Below, one piece after another: positions 46,502 to 55,186 of a stretch of DNA of 62,366 nt. The notes under the pieces were generated by a model. It ran no database searches, was not told the origin of the DNA, and was given only the letters and a program-made list of their open reading frames with translations. Location: positions 1 to 62,366 of the forward strand of contig NZ_JARGEN010000036.1 in assembly GCF_029211125.1 (NCBI RefSeq), in the 5' to 3' direction. A program made the position numbers and the translations under genes. Source of the stretch: Curvibacter soli (lineage in GTDB: Bacteria > Pseudomonadota > Gammaproteobacteria > Burkholderiales > Burkholderiaceae_C). Each line of letters starts with the position of its first letter. Position 1 is the first letter of the stretch.

Positions 46502-47850
46502 GTCTCCAGCGCCGGCTTCTGCTGTACCTGCTGGTCTGCGCTCCGCTCGTCTGGGGCGTCGCGCTGTACTTGTCCATCAGCAGAACTCAACATGAGGTCA
46601 ACGAACTCTTCGACGCCGAGCTGATACGACTGGCGCGCCAGATTCAGGCCACCTTGGGCCCCGGGTTTCCATCGGAAACGGCGCAACTTCCCGCCGCGCC
46701 GCGGGCAGGTGCCGCCGACAAGGGCGACGCCGACGTTCGCGATTTTGCGGTGGCCATCTGGGACCGGAGCGGCCGCCTGCTTCTGTCCGACCGCGAAGGC
46801 GTCCAGTTGCAGCATCGCCCCAACCGGAGCGGCTTTATCGACGAAGACATCGACGGTAAGCCGTGGCGCGCCTACTACCTTCAGTCCTTCGATGGTCGCT
46901 GGCTGGTGGCAGCCGCGCAGCGTACCTACGAACGCAACGAACTGGTCTATGGCCTGACCGTCACCCAGATCGTGCCCTGGCTGCTGCTGCTGCCGATCCT
47001 GCTCGCGGTCATGGCGTCGGCGATTCGCCGCGCCCTGTCGCCAATGGCGAGGCTGACCGAGGCGCTGCAGGGGCGCCCCGCCGACGATCTGCGGCCCCTT
47101 GCCGAAGACCGGGCACCGGCCGAACTCAAGCCGCTTCTGAGCGCCCTGAACGGCCTCTTCCAACGGATCGAAAAGTTGCTGGTGCGGGAACGGCGCTTCA
47201 CCGCCGAGGCGGCACACGAACTTCGCACTCCCTTGGCCGTGCTCCGGGCGCAATGGGACGTCGTGCGGCGTTCCAGCAACCCGATCGAGCGAACCAAGGC
47301 CGAGGACAAGCTCAGCACAGGCATCGACCGGATGGGCCGGCTTGTCACCCAGATGCTCGCGCTGTCGCGCGTCGAGTCGGGAACGACGCCGGCGTTCAAC
47401 GAAGTGTGCTGGACGCCAATCGTCGAACAGGCGGTGAGCGATTGCCTCGCGCTGGCCGAACGCCGCGGGATCGATCTGGCCTGCGAGTGGCCGCTGCAAG
47501 GCCGGCATCCGATGCCGCTGCTGGGCGACGAGCACCTGCTGGCCGTGCTGCTGCGCAACCTGCTGGACAATGCCGTGCGCTATGCCCCAGCAGGCACTGG
47601 CGTGACGCTGCGCATCGCGTCGGACACCATCGAGGTAGAAAACCAGGGGCCGGCACTGACGGCCGAGCAGTTGGCCCAGCTTGGCGAGCGCTTCTACCGG
47701 CCCGACGGCCAGCAGGAGGGCGGCAGCGGCCTGGGCCTGTCCATCGTGCGGCGCATCGCCGAGTTGCACGGGCTCGAATTTCAGTTCGGCCCGCTGGCCG
47801 ACGGATCCGGTGTCAAGGCGATCCTGCGACGCGACGCTGCCCACCGCTGA
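46498..47850 (+). CDS. QseC-type sensor histidine kinase
   Basis: The 450-residue inner-membrane kinase has two membrane segments (about 8-28 and 160-180) around a periplasmic sensor domain, a HAMP-like linker, the His motif FTAEAAHELRTPLAVLRAQ and ATP-binding motifs RNLLDNAVRYAP and GGSGLGLSIVRRIAELH. The start is GTG 46498, coupled to the regulator stop. It is convergent with the TPR gene (15-base gap). Confidence 0.92.
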   Translation: MSLQRRLLLYLLVCAPLVWGVALYLSISRTQHEVNELFDAELIRLARQIQATLGPGFPSETAQLPAAPRAGAADKGDADVRDFAVAIWDRSGRLLLSDREGVQLQHRPNRSGFIDEDIDGKPWRAYYLQSFDGRWLVAAAQRTYERNELVYGLTVTQIVPWLLLLPILLAVMASAIRRALSPMARLTEALQGRPADDLRPLAEDRAPAELKPLLSALNGLFQRIEKLLVRERRFTAEAAHELRTPLAVLRAQWDVVRRSSNPIERTKAEDKLSTGIDRMGRLVTQMLALSRVESGTTPAFNEVCWTPIVEQAVSDCLALAERRGIDLACEWPLQGRHPMPLLGDEHLLAVLLRNLLDNAVRYAPAGTGVTLRIASDTIEVENQGPALTAEQLAQLGERFYRPDGQQEGGSGLGLSIVRRIAELHGLEFQFGPLADGSGVKAILRRDAAHR

Positions 47851-47865
47851 ACGGCGCCAGGGCGG

Positions 47866-48546
47866 TTACTTCGCTTTGATTTTCTCCAGCAGTTCCCGGG
47901 CTTCTTCGCGCCGGCCCGTGTCGGCCACCTGACGGTCGGGCCGCGGCGGCGCCTGCAGGGCGCGCTCCAGGTAAGCGACGGCCTGCTGCGGCTGCCGGGT
48001 CTCGATCAGGTATTCGCCATAGAAGAAGTTCGGGTCGATGCCCTTCGGGTTGAGCGCCAGCGCTTTCTGCAGCAGCTCCTTCGCCTTGTCGTTGTCGCCA
48101 AAGCCGATCGGCCATCCAGGCACCTTGTAGTAGAGAACGCCCAGGCTGTTGTAGGCCGAACCTTCGAGCACATTGCCGTCGATGGCGATCGCGGCTTCAT
48201 ACAGCGACTTCGCCTGCTTCGCCAGGCCCAGTGCGCCCAGGCCGCCCTTCTCGCCGGCCCAGGAACTCACGACGATGCCTTCCCATACCAACGGCTCCGC
48301 GCGGCCGGGAAAGGCTTCGCTGACCTTGTGCGCCTTGACCGCGAGCGCCTCGAAAGCTTTCGCACGGTCGCCCGGCGGGCTCTGGTAGCGGATGACCTCC
48401 CAGTCGTGCTGCAGGTCGGCCACCGCTTCGGCGACGGCTGCCGGCTGCGCATGCGCAGCCGGCAGCATGGTCGCCGCGAGGCACGCGGCCAGGCTTCCCA
48501 CGAGCCGCCGGCGCGACAGGGACTGGATGTGATTGATATGAATCAT
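47866..48546 (-). CDS. Exported TPR-repeat protein, last gene of the haemolysin operon
   Basis: The 226-residue protein has a signal with SRRRLVGSLAACLAATMLP, which resembles a twin-arginine signal, and cleavage after AHA. The mature part has TPR-like helices: EPLVWEGIVVSSWAGEKGG, AYNSLGVLYYKVPGWPIGFG and DPNFFYGEYLIETRQPQQAV. It may be a periplasmic scaffold. It follows the SDR gene by 21 bases. Confidence 0.85.
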   Translation of the reverse strand: MIHINHIQSLSRRRLVGSLAACLAATMLPAAHAQPAAVAEAVADLQHDWEVIRYQSPPGDRAKAFEALAVKAHKVSEAFPGRAEPLVWEGIVVSSWAGEKGGLGALGLAKQAKSLYEAAIAIDGNVLEGSAYNSLGVLYYKVPGWPIGFGDNDKAKELLQKALALNPKGIDPNFFYGEYLIETRQPQQAVAYLERALQAPPRPDRQVADTGRREEARELLEKIKAK

Positions 48547-48567
48547 GGGAGGTTTCCTTGTTGAAAA

Positions 48568-49458
48568 TCAGATTGCCCCGGGCATCGGTGAAGGGCTGCC
48601 GGCTTCGGCGGGGCCGGCCTGCACGCCGCAGTCCAGCGACGGCGAGGCAGCAGCAGGGGCAGGCACGGGCGGGAGGCTGCGGCGGTGCTTGGCGAATGCG
48701 CCGTCCAGCAGCGCCGGGGCCAGCCCGTTGATGCGCGCCGCGATGCTTTCCGGAAAGCCGAGAAACCGCTCGGCCGCGCCGCTCTCCAGCAGCTTGAGCA
48801 GGGCCTGCGCCGCGACGTCGGGGCTGTCCACCGCGGTACCCGTGGCCTGGTTGTAGGCGTCCACCGCATCGCTGTTGAAGCGGGTGCGCGTGCTGCGCGG
48901 GCCAAGGTACTGCACGCCGATGGCGCTGTCGCCCAGCTCGCGGCGCAGCGCTTCGGCAAAGCCGCGCAGCCCGAACTTGCTCGCGCTGTAGACGCTGTAG
49001 CCCGGCAGGCCCATGCGGCCGAGCACCGAGCCGACGAACACGATGCGCGCCTGCGCCAGCGTGCGCAGGTGCGGCGTCAGCGCCTGGGTCAGCAGCATGG
49101 GAACGAACAGGTTCAGGTGCAGGACCTGCGCCATTTCGGTCGCATCCAGCGCTTCGATGCGGCCGAAACCGGGTACGCCGGCGTTGTGCACCAGCGCGTT
49201 GCAGCCCCAGCCCGCGGCGACGTCGGCCGTGCTGCCGATGCTCGACATGCGCGCGAGGTCGGCAGCGTGCCAGCCGATCCGGCGCGCGTCCTGGCTGGCC
49301 CCTTCGCGTCCGAGCTCCCGCGCCTGGGCCGCCAGCCGCCCTGGAGAGCGCCCCACCAGCATCACCGAAGCGCCGGCCTGCACCAGCGCCGCCGCCATCG
49401 CCTGGCCGATCCCGCCGCTCGCGCCGGTCAGCACAACCCGTGCGTCGTGGAGCTTCAT
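48568..49458 (-). CDS. Short-chain dehydrogenase of the haemolysin operon
   Basis: The 296-residue oxidoreductase has the cofactor motif VVLTGASGGIGQA near residues 8-20, NAG in LVHNAGVPGFGR, catalytic Ser in IVFVGSVLGRMG, and the YSVYSASKFGLRGF motif with Tyr-x3-Lys. The C-terminal 40 residues are Pro/Ala-rich. The ATG overlaps the stop of the haem-oxygenase-like gene by four bases. Substrate unknown. Confidence 0.88.
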   Translation of the reverse strand: MKLHDARVVLTGASGGIGQAMAAALVQAGASVMLVGRSPGRLAAQARELGREGASQDARRIGWHAADLARMSSIGSTADVAAGWGCNALVHNAGVPGFGRIEALDATEMAQVLHLNLFVPMLLTQALTPHLRTLAQARIVFVGSVLGRMGLPGYSVYSASKFGLRGFAEALRRELGDSAIGVQYLGPRSTRTRFNSDAVDAYNQATGTAVDSPDVAAQALLKLLESGAAERFLGFPESIAARINGLAPALLDGAFAKHRRSLPPVPAPAAASPSLDCGVQAGPAEAGSPSPMPGAI

Positions 49459-50153
49459 GGCGCTGCCTCCTGCGCCGCCGCCAAGGCCGGCGCCTGGCCT
49501 GCCGCCGGCAGCGGAAGGCTGCGGAACACGTCGCCATAGAGCCGGTAGAAGGCCCGCGCGGCGTGAACGATGTCGGCCTGGTCGCGGGGCGATTCGATCC
49601 GGCCCATCAGCACCTCGAAATGCGCCGTGTGCACCTGATCCAGTGTGCCGTGCGAGCGCAGGTAGCTGAAGGCCGCGTCGGGCAAGCCCAGTGGTTTCTG
49701 GATCTGGTCGGCGGCCAACAGCGCCAGCGACACGCTGGTGCCTTCGAGCACGTGGACCATGCCGAAGAAGCCCAGCGGATTGCGGCGCGCGATGGTGTCG
49801 TAGGCATACGCCACCATCACCTCGGTGGCGTGGCCGGGGGCGCCATCGCGCACCGCATCCGGGTCGCCGCCGCCGGCGCGGATGTCGTCGAGGATCCACA
49901 GATCGTGGCCCTGTTCCTCGTCGACGTACTCGTCCAGCGGCCCCTGCAGCCATTGCTGCGACGGCGCCAGCGCCGCCTTGCAGGCGCGCAGCAGCGGCAC
50001 GGTGTGGTGCACATGGTGGTAGGCCTCGCGCAGGAAGGCCAGATAGCTGGGCAGCGAGACCTCGCCGCGCAGGCAGCCCTGAATGATCGGCGTGCCCAGC
50101 AGGCCCGCGCGGGTGTCGGCAGTCTGTTCGACCAGTCGTTCGTAGAATCCCAT
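49455..50153 (-). CDS. Haem-oxygenase-like metal enzyme (TenA/PqqC/HDO superfamily)
   Basis: The 232-residue all-helical protein has candidate metal ligands in order: Glu 43 and His 47 (REAYHHVHHT), Glu 79/80 and His 83 (DEEQGHDLW), Glu 137 (HVLEGTS), His 174 and His 178 (DQVHTAHFE), as in iron-containing redox enzymes such as UndA or AetD-like HDOs. A two-iron oxygenase is plausible. It sits between the ligase (15-base gap) and the SDR (overlap). Confidence 0.82.
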   Translation of the reverse strand: MGFYERLVEQTADTRAGLLGTPIIQGCLRGEVSLPSYLAFLREAYHHVHHTVPLLRACKAALAPSQQWLQGPLDEYVDEEQGHDLWILDDIRAGGGDPDAVRDGAPGHATEVMVAYAYDTIARRNPLGFFGMVHVLEGTSVSLALLAADQIQKPLGLPDAAFSYLRSHGTLDQVHTAHFEVLMGRIESPRDQADIVHAARAFYRLYGDVFRSLPLPAAGQAPALAAAQEAAP

Positions 50154-50168
50154 GAAAAATCTCCAGAG

Positions 50169-51623
50169 TCAGGCAGTGGTGCGCGGCGTCTGCGTGAGAG
50201 CGTCCGCGTGCAGTTGAAAAATGGCCGAGCGCTGGGGCCGGCCGTTGGCGGTCGCCAGTCCGGAGGCGGGGCCGAAATCCGCGCGGGCGCGCACCCAGCG
50301 GGCGATTTGCGCATAGTCGGGCAAGGTTTCGTTGGCCGCATCGACGGCGGCTTGCAGCGCCGCATCGGACAGGTCGGCCCGCAAGGGCCACAGCACGGCG
50401 GCGAGCGCCGGCTCGCCGTCGCCGAAGACCACCGCCTGCGCGACGGCGTTGTCGCTGCGCAGCGCGGTCTCGACCCATTCGGGCGAGACGTTGCGGCCGA
50501 AGGCGGTGATCAGCACATGCTTCTTGCGCCCGCTGATGTGCACAAATCCGTCGCCATCGATCTCGCCGAGGTCGCCGGTGGGCCACCACGCAGGCGGCGC
50601 CTGCGCACTGCCCAGGTAACCGTTGAAGAGGCTGCCTGCCACCTCCACTTCGCCATCCGCGGCGATGCGCAGGCGTGCATGCGCAAGCGCGCGGCCGGCG
50701 CTGCCGGGCCGGTCGGCGCCCGGCAGGTTCAGCGTCTGCACCGATGCGCCCTCCGACAGGCCGTACCCCTCGTACGCCGCAATGCCGACCGCATGTGCCG
50801 CCTGCAGCAGCTTGACCCCCGCCGCGGCGCCACCGACGGCCGCCATTCGCAGCGAGGCCGGCGCGCGCTGCCCGCTCAGCCTCAGGTAGTCCGCCCAGGC
50901 GCGCAGCATCTGGGGCAAAAGGATGACGCTGTTCGGCTGCTCGGCCACCACGACCGCGTGAAAACGCGCCGCGTCGAAGCTCGACGAACCAGTCAGGCCC
51001 AGTTCGCCGAGCGGGCGCACCACGCAGGTTGCGCCGCGCAGCAGCGGGGCCGCCACGCCGGCGATGTTCTCCAGCAGCACCGCGAACGGCAGGGCGCAGA
51101 GATGGCGCCGGATGTCCAGCGGCTCCAGGGCCACGACCAGACTCTGGGCCACCTGGTGCATCGCGCTGTCCGACAGGCACACGCCCTTGGGGGCGCCGGT
51201 CGTGCCGGACGTGAAGGTGATCTTGGACGTGCCCTCGGGCAACGGCACCGCCGCAGGCGGCAGACGAACCATGGCCAGGGGCTGCTCCGCGATCGCACAC
51301 TCCGACACCGGCGCGCCTTTCCACATGGCGGCCAGTGCCGGTGCCGCAAGCACCGTGTCCACGCCCGCGGCGCGCAGCGCATGACCGATCTGTTCGGACG
51401 TAAAGAACACCGGCAGCGGCACATGCACGATGCACGCCTTGGCGGCTGCCAGGTCGGCAACGATCCATGCCGGCGTGTTATCCATCAGCGTGGCCAGCAC
51501 CCGTGTGCCCTGCGCCAAGAACCGTGCGGCCAGCGCGGCGACCTCGGCGTTCAGTTCATCGAACGACCAGGTACGCCGGCCATCGTCGAGCGCGGCAGAC
51601 GCCCCCTCCGACAGGTGCTTCAT
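50169..51623 (-). CDS. AMP-binding ligase with altered C-terminal lysine motif
   Basis: The 484-residue ANL-type enzyme has FTSGTTGAPKGV at 137-148, YEGYGLSEGASVQ, WWPTGDLGEIDGDG and HISGRKKHVLITAFGRNVSP. At the C-terminus, where most family members have Gly-Lys, it reads ATANGRPQRS, so the adenylation lysine is an Arg. It may form an acyl-adenylate poorly, or use another residue. It overlaps the haemolysin gene by four bases. Confidence 0.87.
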   Translation of the reverse strand: MKHLSEGASAALDDGRRTWSFDELNAEVAALAARFLAQGTRVLATLMDNTPAWIVADLAAAKACIVHVPLPVFFTSEQIGHALRAAGVDTVLAAPALAAMWKGAPVSECAIAEQPLAMVRLPPAAVPLPEGTSKITFTSGTTGAPKGVCLSDSAMHQVAQSLVVALEPLDIRRHLCALPFAVLLENIAGVAAPLLRGATCVVRPLGELGLTGSSSFDAARFHAVVVAEQPNSVILLPQMLRAWADYLRLSGQRAPASLRMAAVGGAAAGVKLLQAAHAVGIAAYEGYGLSEGASVQTLNLPGADRPGSAGRALAHARLRIAADGEVEVAGSLFNGYLGSAQAPPAWWPTGDLGEIDGDGFVHISGRKKHVLITAFGRNVSPEWVETALRSDNAVAQAVVFGDGEPALAAVLWPLRADLSDAALQAAVDAANETLPDYAQIARWVRARADFGPASGLATANGRPQRSAIFQLHADALTQTPRTTA

Positions 51624-52267
51624 GGGGCGGCCTTGGCGTCGCCAGCCCTGAGCGCCAAATGCCGCAGGGCCTGGCCAAGATGGCCCGCCAGCACCACCGG
51701 CCGGTGGTCGTAATACGTGCCCCAACGCGCGGCATCCGGGCCCAGTGCGGCGGGGTCCGCCGTTCCCAATGCCAGCGGCGTGACACCGAGGCGGACGAAG
51801 AGATGGCGCAACTCCGCAGTGATGGTACACACCACCCACTGAAAGCCCTGCGCGGCGAGATGCGGCCCCATAAGGGCAATCAGCCGACGCCCTTCGCCCA
51901 CCCGGCTGGCTGCGAGGTTTCCGACCTCGACGACGCTGCTGCGACACAGGCGATGGGCACGAGCCTCGGACGCCAGCAAGGCCTCGACCGGCGATGGAAG
52001 GTAGCGCTCCAGGAACAATGGGGCATAGGCAGCGCTGCGGTAACCCGCTGCCGCGACGATCTCGCCGCCATCCTGAAGACTCACCAGTACGGGCGCGAAG
52101 TGCTGTATCTTGGCGCCGTAGCGCTGCGCAAAGACGCTGAAAATGAATGCCTCGACTTCCGTGCGCCGAGGATCATTGAGCCCATGCACGGCTAGTTCGG
52201 GCCGCAAGGAGACTGTATTGGCGGCCGGCGGTACATCGCCAGCCTGGGGGGAAACAGCCATGAACAT
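51620..52267 (-). CDS. Thermostable haemolysin family protein
   Basis: The 215-residue protein has RTEVEAFIFSVFAQRYGAKI, LVSLQDGGEIVAAAGYRSA, APLFLERYLPSPVEALL and VVEVGNLAASRVGEGRRLI, matching the T_hemolysin family first described from Vibrio. The fold is GNAT/acyl-homoserine-lactone-synthase like, as I recall, so an acyltransferase role is possible. AAGGAG stands 6 bases before ATG 52267. It is the first gene of a five-gene operon. Confidence 0.83.
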   Translation of the reverse strand: MFMAVSPQAGDVPPAANTVSLRPELAVHGLNDPRRTEVEAFIFSVFAQRYGAKIQHFAPVLVSLQDGGEIVAAAGYRSAAYAPLFLERYLPSPVEALLASEARAHRLCRSSVVEVGNLAASRVGEGRRLIALMGPHLAAQGFQWVVCTITAELRHLFVRLGVTPLALGTADPAALGPDAARWGTYYDHRPVVLAGHLGQALRHLALRAGDAKAAP

Positions 52268-52332
52268 TTACGCTCCTTCGAGACCCACGGCAGGCGGTGG
52301 GTAGACTCAAGCAGCGATGGTGGAGATTCACG

Positions 52333-52349
52333 ATTAAGCTGGCATTAAG
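52333..52349 (-). promoter_or_regulatory. PmrA/QseB-type box upstream of the haemolysin operon
   Basis: On the minus strand the sequence is CTTAAT-GCCAG-CTTAAT, a perfect direct repeat with a 5-base gap, which is the published box of PmrA/QseB-class regulators. It lies 66 bases upstream of the haemolysin ATG. The regulator encoded at 45827-46501 is the natural candidate to bind it. Confidence 0.75.
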
Positions 52350-52364
52350 AGCCATGCCTTTCAC

Positions 52365-52601
52365 CCTGGAAACGGCAGTTGGATGCGCCTGCCGGTGCCG
52401 TGATCGGGGTGCCAGGCAAGACCGGGCGACGCGGCGGGCTTGGTGCCCGCAAGGAGAGGAGCAACGCCGCATGGCGCGCCGAGCGCGGTGCTGGCAGGTG
52501 CATGGCGCTCTCACCCACCAGGTGAACCCCATCGGAGCCGTCAACGCTCGATTGCATGCGGCCTGGCAAGGGATACGAAGCGGTCAACTGCCGTTTCCAG
52601 G
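52365..52601. repeat. Full copy of the family 2 repeat (237 bp)
   Basis: Perfect 17-base terminal inverted repeats enclose the same internal blocks as at 33.3 kb. It lies between the haemolysin promoter (left) and the stop of the HD-GYP gene (right). It has a 2-base insertion in the GGAGAGGAGCAACG region and a few substitutions. Confidence 0.88.
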
Positions 52602-52617
52602 TTCAACGTCTTTCAAA

Positions 52618-53838
52618 CTATGCGGCCCACATATCGTCGAGATGGCGAAAGCCCCATTTCTGCGCGTCTTCGAGCCCTGCAATGCGTTCGCGGCATCCGG
52701 GGGCGCTGAGGTCGATCGCCATGCGGGCGATCGGCTCGCTCGACCGGGTCGAATAGAACACCGTCACCACGGGCGCGAGCAGAGTGCCACTGCCTTGACC
52801 GGTCACGACGCCCAGCTTCTGCGACTCCAGCCGCACCAGCGATCCGATGGGGTAGATGCCAATGCTCTTGATGAAAGCCTGCAGCACGCGGGGGTCGAAG
52901 TGTCCGCGCCAGGTGTTCATCTGGCGGATCGACACTGCCGGGTCCCACCCCGCCTTGTAGGGACGGTTGGAGGTGATGGCGTCGTACACGTCGCACACCG
53001 CGCCCATGCGGGCAAGCAGCGCGATCCCGTCGCCGCGCAACCCATGCGGGTAGCCGCCGCCCTCGAACTTCTCGTGGTGGTGCAGCACGGTGTCGAGCAC
53101 GGCCTCGGGCGTATCGTCGTTGGCGCGCAAAATGGCCCAGCCCGCCTCGGGGTGGCCCTGCATGATGGAAAACTCCTCGGCAGTGAGCTTGCCAGGCTTG
53201 TTGAGCACGTCCAGCGGCATGCGCGCTTTGCCGATGTCGTGCATCAGGCCCGCCAGCCCCGCGAGCCGCACCTGCTCGTCGCCGAACTGGAACTGGCGCG
53301 CCAGCGCCGTCATCAGCGCACAGACGGCCACCGAATGCATGTAGGTGTAGTCGTCGCGGGTCTTGAGCCGCGCGATACTGACGAGGGCCTGCGGGTTCCG
53401 CTCAACCGAGTGTGCGATCTCGTCGACCAGCGGCATGGCGTCCATCGCACGGACCGCGCGATCCAGGCGAGCCTCCTGGAACATCGAAATCACCGCGGCG
53501 CGACCTTCGGCCATGATGCGGCGCGCATGCTGCAACTCCTCCTGCAAAGGGATCGGCGGCCCGGCCCGGGACGCGGGCGCCTGCGCAGCGCCATGCAGGG
53601 CACGGTCGGCAGCAGGGGCCGCGCGTGCTGCGGCGCTGGCGGGCGCCTGCAATACGTCCAGGCCCTTTTGCACGTCGATCCAAAGCTCCGTCACCTGGCT
53701 TTGCCGCAAGGCGGCGAGATCCTTGGGGTCTGAGAGCGTGAATGCGCTGCGCCAGAATGGATGGTCGATCCATGGCCCTTCGATCCTGTGCACATGCATG
53801 CCGAGGCGCACCTGCGAGATGGGTACTTTCTTCAGCAT
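52618..53838 (-). CDS. HD-GYP domain protein (cyclic-di-GMP phosphodiesterase type)
   Basis: The 406-residue protein has an N-terminal DUF3391 region (VPISQVRLGMHVHRIEGPW) and an HD-GYP domain with His 168 (YMHSVAV), His-Asp 200-201 (MHDIGKARMPLDVLNKPGKL), HHE 254-256 and GGYP (261-264). The key metal ligands are present, so it probably hydrolyses cyclic-di-GMP. It stands alone. Confidence 0.92.
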   Translation of the reverse strand: MLKKVPISQVRLGMHVHRIEGPWIDHPFWRSAFTLSDPKDLAALRQSQVTELWIDVQKGLDVLQAPASAAARAAPAADRALHGAAQAPASRAGPPIPLQEELQHARRIMAEGRAAVISMFQEARLDRAVRAMDAMPLVDEIAHSVERNPQALVSIARLKTRDDYTYMHSVAVCALMTALARQFQFGDEQVRLAGLAGLMHDIGKARMPLDVLNKPGKLTAEEFSIMQGHPEAGWAILRANDDTPEAVLDTVLHHHEKFEGGGYPHGLRGDGIALLARMGAVCDVYDAITSNRPYKAGWDPAVSIRQMNTWRGHFDPRVLQAFIKSIGIYPIGSLVRLESQKLGVVTGQGSGTLLAPVVTVFYSTRSSEPIARMAIDLSAPGCRERIAGLEDAQKWGFRHLDDMWAA

Positions 53839-53898
53839 GGGCAGGCGCGCAAATGGCGAAGGCGCTACGGTGGAGTCTTCTTTACCGCGCTGGATTTC

Positions 53899-54402
53899 TC
53901 AGGATGCGCGCCGGGCACACACCACGATGCCGTCCCGGTCTGCATACAGCCAGTCGCCGGGCCGCACGGCCACGCCCTGGATGCGCAGCGTGACGTCGCG
54001 CATGCCCTCGCCGCGCCTTTCGGTGGGCAGCGGCATCAGCGCCAGCGCGCATATGCCGAGCGCCTGCGCCGCCAGTTCCTCCACGTCGCGCACGCAACCG
54101 TCCACCACGATGCCCGCCCAGCCGTTGCGCGCCGCGGCAGCGGCAAGATTGCCGCCCACGAGCGCGCGCCGCAGGGATGCGCCGCCATCGACGACCAGCA
54201 CGCGGCCTGCCCCCGGCGACTCCACCGCGGCCTTGACGAAACTGTTGTCCTCGAAGCACTTGACCGTGGCGACGGGGCCGGCAAATTTATCCACGCCGCC
54301 AAAGCCGCGGAATACCGGCGGCAGAACCCGGAAGTCGCCCGAGTCGTCGTTCTTGTGGAGGTCGCATAAATCGCAGGTTGCAAAAAGGAATGCATCGCCC
54401 AT
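53899..54402 (-). CDS. rraA: RraA family protein
   Basis: The 167-residue protein has FATCDLCDLHK, VKCFEDNSFVK, VLVVDGGASLRRALVGGNLA and NGWAGIVVDGCVRDVEEL. It is annotated as a ribonuclease E inhibitor, while many such proteins are class II aldolases (oxaloacetate decarboxylase or HMG aldolase). The Gly-Asn-Leu and Arg-Asp residues of the aldolase site are present. ATG 54402 has GGGAG upstream. Confidence 0.88.
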   Translation of the reverse strand: MGDAFLFATCDLCDLHKNDDSGDFRVLPPVFRGFGGVDKFAGPVATVKCFEDNSFVKAAVESPGAGRVLVVDGGASLRRALVGGNLAAAAARNGWAGIVVDGCVRDVEELAAQALGICALALMPLPTERRGEGMRDVTLRIQGVAVRPGDWLYADRDGIVVCARRAS

Positions 54403-54636
54403 GGTTTCGGCTCCCATCAATGACTCGATTATGTGCCACCGCATATGTGCGCGGATGGCATGCACCCCTGCCCACGCCCCGCGTGTTTTCGCGGCCACTT
54501 TCCCTCGTACAGCGGTACGAAAAAAGACGATTTCCCCTTGGAAACGGGATTTTTCTCCAGTAGCATGCGCACTGCCGGTGGCAGACACCCGTTCTCCATT
54601 GGCGACAAGTCAACTCCCAAGAAGGAAAACACGATC

Positions 54637-54990
54637 ATGGCAACTGCAAAAAAAGCCCCGGCGAAAAAAGCGCCTGCCAAGAAGGCTGCGCCGGCAACCA
54701 AGGCCGCTGTGCCCGCCAAGAAGGCGGCACCGGCCAAGAAGCGCACCCCCAACGCGGCATTCATGAAGCCACTGACCCCCAGTGCCTCGCTGGCCGCCGT
54801 CGTTGGCGCCACGCCCCTGCCGCGCACCGAAGTCGTGAGCAAGCTGTGGACGTACATCAAGAAGCACGATCTGCAAGACAAGGCCAACAAGCGCCTCATC
54901 AACGCCGATGCCAAGCTGAAGGAAATATTCGGCAAGGCCCAGGTCACGATGTTCGAACTCGCCTCGCTGATTGGCAAGCACGTCAAGTAA
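54637..54990 (+). CDS. SWIB/MDM2-domain protein with a histone H1-like tail
   Basis: The 117-residue protein has an N-terminal basic tail of AKK/APAKK repeats (about residues 2-37) and a SWIB domain with LPRTEVVSKLWTYIKKHDLQ, ANKRLINADAKLKEIFG and VTMFELASLIGKHV. It is probably a DNA-associated protein. GAAGGAAAA lies before the ATG. A strong terminator follows. From 54403 to 54636 no other feature is seen. Confidence 0.88.
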   Translation: MATAKKAPAKKAPAKKAAPATKAAVPAKKAAPAKKRTPNAAFMKPLTPSASLAAVVGATPLPRTEVVSKLWTYIKKHDLQDKANKRLINADAKLKEIFGKAQVTMFELASLIGKHVK

Positions 54991-55011
54991 GCGCGGCGCT
55001 CGTGCCTTGAA

Positions 55012-55053
55012 GAAAAAAAGGCCGGTGCAATGCATCGGCCTTTTTTTCGCCAG
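55012..55053. terminator. Bidirectional terminator after the SWIB gene
   Basis: AAAAAAAGGCCG, GTGCAATGCATC, CGGCCTTTTTTT forms a strong stem with A and T runs on either side. Confidence 0.88.
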
Positions 55054-55186
55054 GCCGCCCCAAGATGAAAAGCGGCCCCCTCGGCAACAGCGAACCACAC
55101 GCAGCGGGGAGCGTGGGGCGTCATTTGCATGCACCCATGCGGGCGGCGTGGGCAGAAATGGCGCACGGCGCGCCGCCGGAGGCTTT

